A stretch of 64,000 bases of DNA from Leptofilum sp965223525 (GCF_965223525.1 NZ_CBDCWX010000005.1:496001-560000), one strand, 5' to 3'; numbered from the stretch's first letter, positions 48,734-57,882 are shown. Translations and numbers: made by a program. The notes: generated by a model from the letters alone, not told the origin.

Positions 48734-49327
48734 TTATTCACCCTGTAAACGATAGTTCGCCGGCAAAAGTTCCCTAAACCCCTGCAAACAGTCGCGCAGC
48801 TTGGATCGGGCGCGGCTAACGCGAGATTTGACGGTGCCGAGTGATACTTCTGTCATCTCTGCAATCGAACCGTAATCGTACCCTTCAACGTCGCATAGAA
48901 CGGCCGTTACCCGCTGATCGTCCGGTAAATTTTGCAAACACTCCTCGATAGCTTGTACCAGTTCCAACTGCTGCTGCCGCTGCTCTGGCCCAATAGCTGG
49001 GTCACGCAAAAAGGCAAACGATTCGGTATTATCTTCTGTAATGCCTTCCAAAGAAGATTGGGGACGACGCTTGCGACGACGAAGCTCATCGTAGCAACCA
49101 TTGGTGGTAATACGCAGCAACCATGCCTTGAAGTTCCCCCCCTGAAACTTGTTCAGCGACTTGTACGCCCGGATGAACGCCTCTTGCGCTGCATCCTCTG
49201 CCGACTGCGGCTCACCCATAATACGATAGGCAACGTTGTACACAATCTGCTGGTAATGCAAAACCAGCCCATTGTACGCCTGCACGTCCCCTTTTTTCGC
49301 CTGCGCGATTAGCTTCTCTTCATCCAT
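48734..49327 (-). CDS. ECF-type sigma-70 factor
   Basis: 197 residues from the ATG at 49327. The longer frame to 49531 crosses a tRNA gene and is rejected. Region 2 is complete: LVLHYQQIVYNVAYRIMGEP, then AEDAAQEAFIRAYKSL and the -10-recognition helix FKAWLLRITTNGCYDELRRR. Region 4 shows CLQNLPDDQRVTAVLCDVEG and YGSIAEMTEVSLGTVKSRVS. It is a group-4 sigma factor controlled by the anti-sigma-like neighbour and would direct a stress regulon. Its promoter would lie in the tRNA region. The TTGACA of the tRNA-Leu promoter begins two bases beyond its ATG on the other strand. Confidence 0.92.
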   Translation of the reverse strand: MDEEKLIAQAKKGDVQAYNGLVLHYQQIVYNVAYRIMGEPQSAEDAAQEAFIRAYKSLNKFQGGNFKAWLLRITTNGCYDELRRRKRRPQSSLEGITEDNTESFAFLRDPAIGPEQRQQQLELVQAIEECLQNLPDDQRVTAVLCDVEGYDYGSIAEMTEVSLGTVKSRVSRARSKLRDCLQGFRELLPANYRLQGE

Positions 49328-49328
49328 A

Positions 49329-49357
49329 TTGACAGAAAAAACAGCCTGATTTATACT
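49329..49357 (+). promoter_or_regulatory. Consensus sigma-70 promoter of tRNA-Leu
   Basis: TTGACA (49329-49334), a 17-base spacer and TATACT (49352-49357). Transcription would start near 49364, 14 bases before the tRNA. The best-matching promoter in the window. Confidence 0.8.
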
Positions 49358-49377
49358 CCCGCACGTCCTGAAAATTG

Positions 49378-49459
49378 GCCGAAGTGGCGGAACTGGCAGA
49401 CGCGCACGACTCAAACTCGTGTTCCTTCGGGAGTGTGGGTTCGATTCCCACCTTCGGCA
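49378..49459 (+). tRNA. tRNA-Leu (anticodon CAA)
   Basis: The 82-base sequence has acceptor arms GCCGAAG (49378-49384) and CTTCGGC (49452-49458) with discriminator A, a D-arm around GGCGGAACTGGCAGACGC, and an anticodon stem CACGA/TCGTG enclosing the loop CTCAAAC (anticodon CAA). The class II variable arm is built on TTCC-TTCG-GGA, and the T-arm is GTGGGTTCGATTCCCAC. The 3' CCA is not encoded. The long variable arm and anticodon make it a leucine tRNA reading UUG. It is flanked by a clear promoter and terminator and is divergent from the ECF sigma gene. Confidence 0.95.
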
Positions 49460-49535
49460 CTGGTCATCCCGCAAAAGGATGAGTTTCCAGCAAAGTCGCT
49501 GGATTATAAGCTCCGCACAGGGGCAGGGCAAATTC

Positions 49536-49571
49536 AGAGGGCTGCACCAGTACGGGCAGCCCTCTTTTTAT
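49536..49571 (+). terminator. Intrinsic terminator of the tRNA-Leu transcript
   Basis: AGAGGGCTGC (49536-49545) and GCAGCCCTCT (49556-49565) with a ten-base loop, followed by TTTTTA. It begins 77 bases after the tRNA and ends nine bases before the next start codon, so the small gene at 49580 must use read-through or its own promoter. Confidence 0.8.
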
Positions 49572-49579
49572 GTGAATTT

Positions 49580-49963
49580 ATGAACCGTCTACCCACCCCC
49601 ATCTTCATTTTGCTCGGATTGGCCATTGGCGTTGGCCTGGGGTTGGCGATTGGCTGGGTTTTCTGGCCAACTGAGTTCACCGATGCCAATCCTACCGTGC
49701 TGGAAGATCGATACCGACGCGATTACGTGCAGCTTATTGCCGATGGATATGCCCTAGACAACAATCTGGCGCTAGCCCAGGAACGCATTGCGGACTTGGG
49801 GGAAGATGGCGAAGCCTATTTGCTCCAGGTGCTGATCGAAATGATTTTGCGGCAGGAGGATGAAGCAGCCATCCGGCGGCTGACACGGCTCGCTAATGAC
49901 ATCGGCCAATACACACCTGCGATGGATCCATATTTGCCCACTGAGCCGGAGGCAACGCCATGA
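49580..49963 (+). CDS. Single-pass membrane protein, tandem paralogue 1
   Basis: 127 residues from the ATG at 49580, since the longer frame runs into the tRNA. One membrane helix at about 6-26 (GLAIGVGLGLAIGWVFWPT), then an outer helical domain. The segment PTEFTDANPTVLEDRYRRDY is homologous to the next gene (VDPVVFTDASPARFNDRYQE), so the two are tandem duplicates. No function is known. The ending is Pro/Thr-rich. The 3' end overlaps the next start by the ATGA tetranucleotide, so they are translated together and probably form a complex. Confidence 0.75.
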   Translation: MNRLPTPIFILLGLAIGVGLGLAIGWVFWPTEFTDANPTVLEDRYRRDYVQLIADGYALDNNLALAQERIADLGEDGEAYLLQVLIEMILRQEDEAAIRRLTRLANDIGQYTPAMDPYLPTEPEATP

Positions 49964-50871
49964 CGCCCCAACCTCGCAGGCAGCCAGGTCGCAGACCGCC
50001 ACCCATCTGGCGACGTCTCAGCAGCACGGGCTGGCTGCTGTTGAGCCTGGTCATCGGGCTGGTTGGTGGCTTGTATTACGCCTGGGTGGTTGACCCAGTC
50101 GTGTTTACCGATGCTAGCCCAGCCCGGTTCAATGATCGCTATCAGGAAGAGTACATCATTTTGGTGAGCCAGAGCTACGCCGTGAACCAAAATTGGCCGC
50201 TGGCGCAGCAGCGTTTGGCTGCTCTGGAAGACCCGAATATAGCTGAGACGGTGAATGGTTTGCTGGAAACGGCCGTTCGCCAAAACCGCCCCGCTCCCCT
50301 GCTGGAACAACTGGCCGTGGTCGCTCGACAACTAGGCGCACAGGGGCAGGCGATTGCCCTCTTTGCCCCCACGCTGCCCGCTGGCACTGTCCAGCCCACA
50401 CCCACACCTGCTATTGTGACAACCCCAACCAATACCCCCCCACCGGCAGCAACGGCGACGTATACGGCAGTTCCCACCCTCACGCCCACCGCGACCAGTC
50501 CAGCAACAGCTACGCCGCAGCCCAACTACCGCCTCACCGAGCAAACCCGCCTGTGTAGCGACAACGAAGCGATCACGCGAATCGAGGTCATCGTGCTGGA
50601 TGCACTTTTGAATGATTTGCCGGGGATTGAGATTGAAGTGACGTGGCAAAACGGCCGTGATCGCTTTTTTACTGGATTCAAACCCGAAAACGGCCGTGGC
50701 TACGCCGATTTTGAAATGTCGCCAGATATTTCTTACACGGTGCGCTTGCCAGACGGTAGTCCAGAAGTGAGCGGGCTGCGAATTGAGAAATGCGCCAGCG
50801 GCTTCAGCGGCGGCTGGCAGCTCACCTTCCAAAACCTCCGCAATGATAGTTCTCTTAATGAAGAGGAATAA
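49960..50871 (+). CDS. Single-pass membrane protein, tandem paralogue 2 with extra outer domain
   Basis: A 303-residue protein. A basic N-terminus (RRQPGRRPPPIWRR), a membrane helix at about 24-44, a helical part homologous to the preceding gene, a Pro/Thr linker near 135-180 (TPTPAIVTTPTNTPPP), and an additional C-terminal beta-rich domain of 120 residues with two cysteines (LCSDNE and EKCASG, likely a disulfide). Only this copy has the C-terminal domain, so it may be a carrier for a binding or structural role outside the cell. No family recognised. It ends 41 bases from the convergent DUF3048 gene. Confidence 0.75.
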   Translation: MTPQPRRQPGRRPPPIWRRLSSTGWLLLSLVIGLVGGLYYAWVVDPVVFTDASPARFNDRYQEEYIILVSQSYAVNQNWPLAQQRLAALEDPNIAETVNGLLETAVRQNRPAPLLEQLAVVARQLGAQGQAIALFAPTLPAGTVQPTPTPAIVTTPTNTPPPAATATYTAVPTLTPTATSPATATPQPNYRLTEQTRLCSDNEAITRIEVIVLDALLNDLPGIEIEVTWQNGRDRFFTGFKPENGRGYADFEMSPDISYTVRLPDGSPEVSGLRIEKCASGFSGGWQLTFQNLRNDSSLNEEE

Positions 50872-50874
50872 CCA

Positions 50875-50906
50875 GTTGACAGTCACTTTTGGAAGTGACT
50901 GTCAAC
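50875..50906. terminator. Bidirectional hairpin GTTGACAGTCACTT ... AAGTGACTGTCAAC
   Basis: Exact 14-base arms (50875-50888, 50893-50906) with loop TTGG lie between two convergent genes, four bases after the stop of the plus-strand gene. The core is the same as in 35352-35384, so it is a repeat family used as a gene-end structure. Confidence 0.7.
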
Positions 50907-50912
50907 TTTCAC

Positions 50913-52172
50913 TTATTCAATGATGGGGTCGTCGTAGTAGAAGGGGACGACCTGGAACCAGGTGTTGCCTACTTGCAGCGGCACAGGATTGCCGGCACTA
51001 TCAATGAAAGTGAACATATCGCTGCGGTTTTGGCGCAGCCAGGTGACGTCGTACTTTTGGCCGTCGCGGATGAGCATGGCGTAGCCACGCCCCCAAATCT
51101 GGATTTCGGTGGTGTGCAGGTCACAGCCGCCGTCATCACGGGGATAAACGCAAATCTCGCGGTCAAAGTGGTGCGGCGCATAGAGAATGATGACGTTGGC
51201 AGCACTGACTTGCTCGCCATTGTTGTCATCTATGAAGATTTCGTCATCTACCGTGCGGTAGTAACGGCCGTCCGCCTCATCATACTCCCAGACCACCTTA
51301 GACCAGGTTGAGTAGTGCAGTTCCACGTAGCTGGCGGGTTCACCGTCAGGTGGCGGGGTGGTGTCAAAAGCCATTGTGGCGGTAAAACGGGGCGGGCGAT
51401 TGTCGTTGCCCCACTCAACCGCCTCCCACAAGCCAGCCGGATCAGCAAAAAGCGTGTGCTCAAATGGAATCGAATCGTCATCTTCCTTGCGGTAGAAGCC
51501 GGTGGCCGTCTCCCGGTAGATACGGTCGCCAATGTCACTTTGGGCAATGGCATCCAAAATGAGCGGGTGCGAACCAGACATGAAGATAGCAGCGTCGTAC
51601 ATGGCGGGCAGCTCTTTGTCAATGAGGCGCGCGCTGCGAATGGGGCCCACGTCGGGCGGCGTTTGGCCGTAAAAAATGGCGGTGAAGCGAGTGATATTGG
51701 TCTCGGTGACATGCTCGAACACAATGTCTGCCTGGCCAATGCCGTGCTGCGGCCGCGTGTAGCTGGCCGGATTGTTGGAGATTTTGATGGCAATCGGCCG
51801 TCTTTCCAACACGGATGGATCTTCGACGCGTTCGCCAGTCAGCGGATTGCGATCCGGGCCAAAATCCTCGGCGGAGTAGATGGCAACGGGTTCTAGTGTA
51901 GCTGTGGGTTCCGGCGTATTTGTTGGTGTGGGGTCTTCGTTTACCACTGCCGGAGGTGGCAGGGTGACGGTGGGGACAACAGGTGGCGGTAGGGTGGGTG
52001 TGGCGGCTTGTGTGGGAGGAACGGCCGTTTCCACCGCAACAACTTCAGTCGGCGATGTCGAATCCGCACTACCGGCCGGAGCCGATGTGGTCTCACCTCC
52101 ACAAGCAACCAAAGCAGCTATCAGAATGAACAAAGCTATAAGCAGGAATGAATGTTGAATTGTCTTAACCAT
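50913..52172 (-). CDS. DUF3048 (YerB-like) lipoprotein
   Basis: A 419-residue lipoprotein. The signal segment ends in LVACGG (lipobox cysteine near residue 24), then a Pro/Thr-rich linker follows. The YerB N-terminal domain (RRPIAIKISNNPASYTRPQHG and GQADIVFEHVTETNITRFTA) and a YerB C-terminal domain (YYRTVDDEIFIDDNNGEQVS, then GRGYAMLIRDGQKYDVTW) complete it. DUF3048 proteins are extracytoplasmic and of unproven role, and Bacillus YerB is a spore and cell-wall associated protein. Its length and both domains are complete. ATG at 52172. It is divergent from the helicase gene. Confidence 0.85.
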   Translation of the reverse strand: MVKTIQHSFLLIALFILIAALVACGGETTSAPAGSADSTSPTEVVAVETAVPPTQAATPTLPPPVVPTVTLPPPAVVNEDPTPTNTPEPTATLEPVAIYSAEDFGPDRNPLTGERVEDPSVLERRPIAIKISNNPASYTRPQHGIGQADIVFEHVTETNITRFTAIFYGQTPPDVGPIRSARLIDKELPAMYDAAIFMSGSHPLILDAIAQSDIGDRIYRETATGFYRKEDDDSIPFEHTLFADPAGLWEAVEWGNDNRPPRFTATMAFDTTPPPDGEPASYVELHYSTWSKVVWEYDEADGRYYRTVDDEIFIDDNNGEQVSAANVIILYAPHHFDREICVYPRDDGGCDLHTTEIQIWGRGYAMLIRDGQKYDVTWLRQNRSDMFTFIDSAGNPVPLQVGNTWFQVVPFYYDDPIIE

Positions 52173-52260
52173 CCGGTTATTTTATTCACTGTCGGGGATT
52201 GAAGCCAGATATTAACGGAACCAAAAGTAGGCGATTTTCACCTCGACTTTAGAAAATCTG

Positions 52261-52269
52261 TGCTATAAT
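52261..52269 (+). promoter_or_regulatory. Extended -10 promoter (TGCTATAAT) of the helicase gene
   Basis: TGCTATAAT lies 32 bases before the helicase ATG, identical to the element at 11730. No good -35 lies at 16-18 bases, as expected for extended -10 promoters. Confidence 0.5.
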
Positions 52270-52300
52270 TTTTTCTTTTTCAAGCTAAACTGGATTTTTT

Positions 52301-55123
52301 ATGAGTGCAACCACCTACGTAGCCATTGATGTAGAAACAACCGGACTAGACCCCAAAACTGACAGCATCATCGAAGTTGCCGCCATCACCTTTCGCGGTA
52401 ACGATATTTTGGATGAATTTTCCTCGCTGGTGAATCCGCATCGGGCAGTGCCGCCGTTCATTACCCAGCTTACAGGTATCACCCAAGACATGGTAGATGA
52501 AGCACCCACCATGTTTACCCTGCGCTCCAACCTGCGCCCCAAGTTGGGTGACCATGTGCTGGTGGGGCACAACGTCGGCTTCGATTTGGGCTTTTTGGAA
52601 GCTGAACAACTCGGCGTAGGCAACCACCGGCTGGATACCGTTACCCTCGCTTCCATTTTATTCCCAGACGCGGGGCGGTTTAATTTGGAATCGCTGGTGA
52701 ACTATTTGGGGCTGCCCAATCCGCATGGCGCCCAAACCCATCGCGCCTTGGACGACGCAGAGCAGACGGTGGAGCTATTTTTGGCACTGCGTGAACGCGC
52801 TATGCAGCTTCAGCTGAGCCAAATTGATGAGTTGGTGGAAGCCGGGCAGCGGCTGGGCTGGCCAGAAACGATCTTTTTTGAAGATATTTTGGCCGAGCGG
52901 GTACGCACCGCCTTTGCGGGCAAGGAACTGCGCCATCGCGGGCGGCTACCACGCCTGTTTGTTCCGGGCAAGCTGGAAGGGCGCGCAGCCGTTCCGGCTG
53001 AAAACCCCAACATGTTAGACTCAGATTTGGTGGCCAGCATGATCCAGCCGGGAGGCAATTTTAGCCAGCTTTTTGACGCATTTGAGTACCGGCCGCAGCA
53101 GGTAGAAATGCTGGATGCGGTCGTGGGCGCATTCAACGATGGGGCGCACGTGATGGTGGAGGCTGGCACGGGGACGGGCAAAAGTATTGCTTACCTCATT
53201 CCGGCTGCGTTTTGGTCGGTGGAAAACGGCCGTCGCGTCGTCATCTCCACCAACACTATCAATTTGCAAGATCAGCTCATCGGCAAAGATATTCCTGAAC
53301 TACAAAAAGTGCTGCCTTTTGAGTTGCGTGCGGCCGTTCGCAAAGGGAAGCGCAACTATGTTTGTACCCGCCTCTTCCAGCAGATGCGCCACAGCGGCCC
53401 CAGCAATGGTGACGAGATGGCTCTGTATGCCCGCATTTTGCTTTGGCTACCCACCACCCAAACGGGCGACGTGGCCGAATTGAATCTGCGAACGCCAGGG
53501 GAGCGGCTGGCCTGGGGGCGGCTGAACGGAGAAAACGCCTCTTGCTCCTCAGACCATTGCGCGGCCGAAAATTGCCCGCTGCACATAGCCAAACGCCGGG
53601 CAGAGCTGGCAAATTTGGTGATTGTCAACCATTCGCTGCTGCTTTCTGATTTAGCCAACGAACATATGGTGCTGCCCCAATTTTACGATCTGATTGTGGA
53701 CGAGGCGCATCATTTGGAATCGGCCGTTACCGATGGCCTCAGTTTCCGCGCCGACAAACGCTTTTTAGAAGCCATTCTGGACGACGTGACCAAGCAACGC
53801 GGCGGGCTGCTAGCCGATTTGCAAAGTCGGTTAGAGGCCACGCTGCCACCCGACTTCGCCACTAAATTTGCTGAAATGATCAACCGCATTCGCCGTGAGG
53901 GGCAGTCGGCAATGATTCGGCTGGATGAATTTTTTACCACGCTTACCTATTTTTTGTCGGAAGCGCAAAACAAGCGTAGCCAGTTTGCCCAGCAAATTCG
54001 TCTGACGCCTGCAGTGCGGGTGCAGCCCGGTTTTGATGAGGTGGAACTCAGTTGGGACAACCTGAGCCGCCACCTGCACAGTATTGTGGACGGCTTTGCC
54101 AAGCTGGCCGGAGGACTGGACGACATCGCCGAGCAGTTTGATGTGGAAGATGGTGAGGATTTGAAGCTGGCTTTGTTGAGCAACGGCCGTTCCCTTGAAG
54201 AAACCCGCCTCAACCTGGATGGCATCATCTTAGAACCAGACAACCAGATGATCTACTGGGTAGAGATATTCAAAACGCGCATCTCACTGCACGCCGCGCC
54301 GCTGCATGTGGGGCCACTGGTGCAAAACAACATCTTCGAGGCATTGGAAACAGTCGTGCTCACCTCTGCCACTATGCGAACAGCCGGACCAGACGCCCGT
54401 GAAGAGGCCAACTTCGCCTACATCCGAGAGCGGCTGCACGCCTACGATGTGGACGAACTGGCCGTCGGCTCCCCGTTCGATTACAAAAACCAGACACTAC
54501 TTTACCTAGTCACAGACATCCCCGAACCCAACCAACCCGGCTACCAGCGCATGTTGGAAGATGCCATTGTAGACGTGGCTACCTCGCTGGGCGGGCGCAC
54601 GATGGTGCTTTTTACCGCCTACAGCCAGCTTAACCAGACGGCCAAAGCAATTGAAGGACCATTGGCAGATGCGGACATCACCACCCTGGCCCAAACGTCC
54701 GGCGGGTCGCGTCAACAGTTGCTGGAGCAGTTCAAGCGGCCAGACGGCCGTACCGTGCTGCTGGGTACGCGCTCCTTCTGGGAAGGTGTGGATGTGCCGG
54801 GCGATGCGCTGCAAGCGGTTCTCATTGCCAAGCTACCGTTCGACGTGCCCTCAGACCCCGTTTTTTCGGCTCGTTCAGAGACGTTTGACAACGCCTTCTT
54901 TGAATATTCTGTGCCAGAGGCGGTGCTGCGTTTTCGGCAAGGATTCGGCCGTCTTAATCGGCGCACCACAGACGAAGGGGTAGTCATCATCCTGGACAAG
55001 CGCGTCATCACCAAGCGATACGGCCAAATGTTTGTAGATGCCCTGCCAGAATGTACGGTGCTGCGCCAGCGGCTAGACCGCGTCGGCGAACTCACGCTCC
55101 GCTGGCTCAATCGGGAGCAGTAA
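52301..55123 (+). CDS. dinG: DinG-type helicase fused to an N-terminal DnaQ exonuclease domain
   Basis: A 940-residue protein. The DEDDh exonuclease at residues 6-165 has VAIDVETTGLDPKT, HNVGFDLGFLE and HRALDDAEQ. From about residue 240 an XPD/DinG helicase follows: Walker A EAGTGTGKSIAYL, DEAHH in LIVDEAHHLES, and four cysteines in the FeS region (VCTRLF, ASCSSDHCAAENCP) that bind a 4Fe-4S cluster. Motifs V-VI are LLGTRSFWEGVDVPG and QGFGRLNRR. The bifunctional form is known in Firmicutes (DinG of Bacillus type, without the cluster). Here both nuclease residues and cluster cysteines are kept. Role: unwinding of R-loops or damaged forks with 3'-5' trimming. Confidence 0.93.
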   Translation: MSATTYVAIDVETTGLDPKTDSIIEVAAITFRGNDILDEFSSLVNPHRAVPPFITQLTGITQDMVDEAPTMFTLRSNLRPKLGDHVLVGHNVGFDLGFLEAEQLGVGNHRLDTVTLASILFPDAGRFNLESLVNYLGLPNPHGAQTHRALDDAEQTVELFLALRERAMQLQLSQIDELVEAGQRLGWPETIFFEDILAERVRTAFAGKELRHRGRLPRLFVPGKLEGRAAVPAENPNMLDSDLVASMIQPGGNFSQLFDAFEYRPQQVEMLDAVVGAFNDGAHVMVEAGTGTGKSIAYLIPAAFWSVENGRRVVISTNTINLQDQLIGKDIPELQKVLPFELRAAVRKGKRNYVCTRLFQQMRHSGPSNGDEMALYARILLWLPTTQTGDVAELNLRTPGERLAWGRLNGENASCSSDHCAAENCPLHIAKRRAELANLVIVNHSLLLSDLANEHMVLPQFYDLIVDEAHHLESAVTDGLSFRADKRFLEAILDDVTKQRGGLLADLQSRLEATLPPDFATKFAEMINRIRREGQSAMIRLDEFFTTLTYFLSEAQNKRSQFAQQIRLTPAVRVQPGFDEVELSWDNLSRHLHSIVDGFAKLAGGLDDIAEQFDVEDGEDLKLALLSNGRSLEETRLNLDGIILEPDNQMIYWVEIFKTRISLHAAPLHVGPLVQNNIFEALETVVLTSATMRTAGPDAREEANFAYIRERLHAYDVDELAVGSPFDYKNQTLLYLVTDIPEPNQPGYQRMLEDAIVDVATSLGGRTMVLFTAYSQLNQTAKAIEGPLADADITTLAQTSGGSRQQLLEQFKRPDGRTVLLGTRSFWEGVDVPGDALQAVLIAKLPFDVPSDPVFSARSETFDNAFFEYSVPEAVLRFRQGFGRLNRRTTDEGVVIILDKRVITKRYGQMFVDALPECTVLRQRLDRVGELTLRWLNREQ

Positions 55124-55139
55124 CAAGCCTCTTTTTCAT

Positions 55140-55172
55140 AAAATGCAATTTCTTGAAGATATCGCATTTTTT
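55140..55172 (+). terminator. Terminator after the helicase gene
   Basis: AAAATGC (55140-55146) and GCATTTT (55164-55170) enclose a 17-base loop, and the right arm continues into a T-rich run (ATTTTTTAT). The stem is short. It begins 17 bases after the stop. Beyond it, 55173-55507 (335 bases) contains one ACGGCCGT octamer (55279) and AT-rich DNA, with no gene or strong promoter seen. Confidence 0.5.
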
Positions 55173-55507
55173 ATAGCGCACAAATTGGATCGTTTTCGGA
55201 TCGGCGCGTTTATATACTGCTTTACAGTGTGGTGGATAGTTTACCTGTATTCTGTGCGCGGAGAGCAAAATTTGGCTAGAAACGGCCGTTCAGATTAACA
55301 GAAAGAAAGTCGTACATAATGTGGTATTGATTGTTCTAGACCAATTACCTATGGCTATGCTAGCAACCTCCTTTATTATTGGCTACTTACTCAACAAAAC
55401 TGTCCCAACGTTGACTCTTTACTGACTTGATCCGACTTGCCTGTTTTATTCCCTACTTGCCGTCGAGTCAGCCGATAAAAACCCATCTTAATTCTAGGAG
55501 AGATTTT

Positions 55508-57661
55508 ATGAAAAATTTGAACAAGCACCTCATATTCTTGCTGTTGGCAGCCTTCCTGTTTGGCACCGTGCTAGCAGCCTGCGGTGGTGAAGACCCAACG
55601 CCAACACCTCGCGCCTCTAACGACGATGATGACGATGGCGATCCGCCACCAGATGAAGATCCAGAAGAAGAACCAACGGAAGAACCAGAAGAAGAACCGA
55701 CAGATGAGCCGGAACCAACCCCAGAGCCAACCGAAGAACCAACCCCTGAACCAACGGCCACGCCAGACCCGACCGCTGGTTTTACCCAGTTTTCCAACGC
55801 TGCATTGGGGTTAGACTTCTCTTATCCAGCAGATTGGGCCATCGAATTCGATGAATTGGGCAGCTCTATTGATTTGGCCTCCAGCCAGGAAATTTTAGAT
55901 AGCGCTGACGATAACATAGCGGGTGCTATCATGAATATCGTTCTCTTTAACCGAGCTGACCTAGATTTCTTGGCAACTGAAGAGTTAGATATGAGCAATC
56001 CGGTTGATGTATTGAGCATTTTCACTGACCAAATTGCCCTGGCAGGTGGTGATGAAACATTTGAAATGGTCATTACCCAGGAACCAATGGCCACGACGAT
56101 CAACGGCCAGGAGGCGGCTGTAGCCCTGGCAAGTGCAACCTCCACCACGGACAATGAAGAAGCTAACGTTCGTCTTTCTCTCATCTTGGGCGAAGCGCGC
56201 GCAGCCTTCATCTTCTCTGGCACCGAAGTTTCCTCTGCTTCAGAGTACCAACCAATTATAGATGCGATTGAAAACTCGATGGTGATCTCTACACCAGAAG
56301 GGACACCGCCAATTGGTACAGGCGATGGCACAGGTGAACTGCCCGTTAGCCAGGGCCTCCTGCTGTACGGTGATTCCATAAGTGCTGCTGTAGACGCCAC
56401 AGGACCTTCTGTTTGGGATTTTGTTGGTATAGAAGGCGAATCTGTAGACATCATCATTGAGCCCGAAGGCGATTTTGATGTGGTATTCGACGTATTGAAT
56501 GATAGTGGTGCTTCTATTTTGCCAAACGGTGAAATTGATGCTGCTTTTGGAACCGAAGAAATCCGCAATCTGGTCATTCCGACCTCTGGCTTGTATTTTA
56601 TCTCTGTTCGGGGCTTTGCTGATGCAACCGGTAACTACACTTTGACACTTGTTGAATCTGGTAGTGAAGATACTGGTGATACTGGCTTTGCCTACGGCGA
56701 CTTAGTTACTGGCGTCATTGATGCCGCTAACCCCACACTTTCCTATTCTTTCACTGGCTCTGCAGACGATATCGCAGGCGTCGTTGTCACCCCCGTTGGC
56801 GATTTTGATGTTGTCATTGATTTATTTGATTCCGCTGGCAACTCACTATTGAATGCTGAACGTGATGCTTCCTACTCTATCGAGAACATTCTTTTTGCCC
56901 TGCCAGCGGACGGCGTTTACACCATCCAGGTGTCTGGCTTCGGTGGCGCTGCTGGCAGCTTCGACTTGAAGTTGAGCGAGCCGTTCACCAATGTTGTTTT
57001 TGCCAACCCTAGCACGCTGGAGGCAGATGATGAGGGAGCAGGTCATGCCTTCCCCTTCAGACCATTGCGCGCCGGTGATGTGATTGGTATCTACGCCGAG
57101 CCAGTAGATGGCCTGGATATTGCCGTGCAAGTTCGCAAAGGCGACCAGCTGCAAGGCGCAGAAGTCGGTATTGACAACACGCTTGAAGATGACTCTGAGC
57201 GTGGTTGGGATGTTGAGATAGGTGCAGAAGAGTTTGCCATGGTTGCTACAGAGGCGACTTGGTATGCTTTCCGCGTTCTCAATTCGCAAGATGAAGATTT
57301 TGGCGGCAATACAGGCGACTACGAAGTGACCCTGTTTGGCAATCCATATATTGTCTTTGAGCTAGCTTATGGGGATCTTGTGGATGCACGTACCAACCAA
57401 GAGGGTCAGATTGAATACGTCATCAGCGGTGCCGTGGGTGACTCTATGGTGATCAGTGTTCTTTCTGATGATGATTCCGTAGACATGGTAATTGAAGTGC
57501 TAGACCTGGATGAAAACGTGCTGGCTTCTGTTGATGATGGCTTCTCTGGCGAACCAGAAGAGCTGGTTTACACCTTTGAGAGTGAAGATTTGGTCATCAT
57601 TCGCGTGCGCGATTTCTTCGGGAACGAAGGTGACTTCGTGATGTCGGTTGAATCACAGTAA
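55508..57661 (+). CDS. Large lipoprotein with acidic Thr-Pro linker and PPC-like beta domains
   Basis: 717 residues from the ATG at 55508 (AGGAGAG in front). Lipobox in TVLAACGG (near residue 25), then an Asp/Glu/Pro-rich linker (DDDDDGDPPPDEDPEEEP and PTPEPTEEP repeats) of about 70 residues. A 190-residue domain starts with FSYPADWAIEF, typical of PsbP-like lipid-anchored proteins. Four beta-rich repeats with a YGD start (LLYGDSISAAVDATGPSVWD, FAYGDLVTGVIDAANPT) resemble bacterial PPC domains. The gene has no near neighbour on its strand before FabF. A surface-exposed structural or binding protein is likely, but the ligand is unknown. Confidence 0.78.
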   Translation: MKNLNKHLIFLLLAAFLFGTVLAACGGEDPTPTPRASNDDDDDGDPPPDEDPEEEPTEEPEEEPTDEPEPTPEPTEEPTPEPTATPDPTAGFTQFSNAALGLDFSYPADWAIEFDELGSSIDLASSQEILDSADDNIAGAIMNIVLFNRADLDFLATEELDMSNPVDVLSIFTDQIALAGGDETFEMVITQEPMATTINGQEAAVALASATSTTDNEEANVRLSLILGEARAAFIFSGTEVSSASEYQPIIDAIENSMVISTPEGTPPIGTGDGTGELPVSQGLLLYGDSISAAVDATGPSVWDFVGIEGESVDIIIEPEGDFDVVFDVLNDSGASILPNGEIDAAFGTEEIRNLVIPTSGLYFISVRGFADATGNYTLTLVESGSEDTGDTGFAYGDLVTGVIDAANPTLSYSFTGSADDIAGVVVTPVGDFDVVIDLFDSAGNSLLNAERDASYSIENILFALPADGVYTIQVSGFGGAAGSFDLKLSEPFTNVVFANPSTLEADDEGAGHAFPFRPLRAGDVIGIYAEPVDGLDIAVQVRKGDQLQGAEVGIDNTLEDDSERGWDVEIGAEEFAMVATEATWYAFRVLNSQDEDFGGNTGDYEVTLFGNPYIVFELAYGDLVDARTNQEGQIEYVISGAVGDSMVISVLSDDDSVDMVIEVLDLDENVLASVDDGFSGEPEELVYTFESEDLVIIRVRDFFGNEGDFVMSVESQ

Positions 57662-57685
57662 CCGTAAGCAGTATTCAGTTATCGA

Positions 57686-57730
57686 TAATCAGTAAACGGT
57701 AAGTGGCAACTGATTAACGTTTACTGATTA
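57686..57730. repeat. 13-base inverted repeat of AATCAGTAAACG
   Basis: TAATCAGTAAACG (57686-57698) and CGTTTACTGATTA (57718-57730) are exact arms. More CAGTAT/ATCAG words flank it. It lies right after the lipoprotein stop. Same family as 17886-17936 and 34949-35032. Confidence 0.65.
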
Positions 57731-57745
57731 CGGACGACCTGAAAG

Positions 57746-57778
57746 AGAGGCTGGCAGAAATGTCAGCCTCTTTTGTTT
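57746..57778 (+). terminator. Intrinsic terminator of the lipoprotein gene
   Basis: AGAGGCTG (57746-57753) and CAGCCTCT (57764-57771) with a ten-base loop (GC/GT can close two more), followed by TTTGTTTAG. It lies 85 bases after the stop and 105 before FabF. Confidence 0.75.
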
Positions 57779-57882
57779 AGGTGGGCGGGAACTTGTGCTG
57801 AGCGAAGTCGAAGTAACGGCCGTATCTTTCCCTCACAGCTTGGGTTATAGCTCGTTGAAGATACGAAGATTGTGGAGGCAGC

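Noticed and set aside
49328..49531. N-terminal extension of the ECF sigma factor
   Set aside because: It runs antisense through a complete tRNA-Leu gene with its own promoter; sigma region 2 begins after the ATG at 49327.
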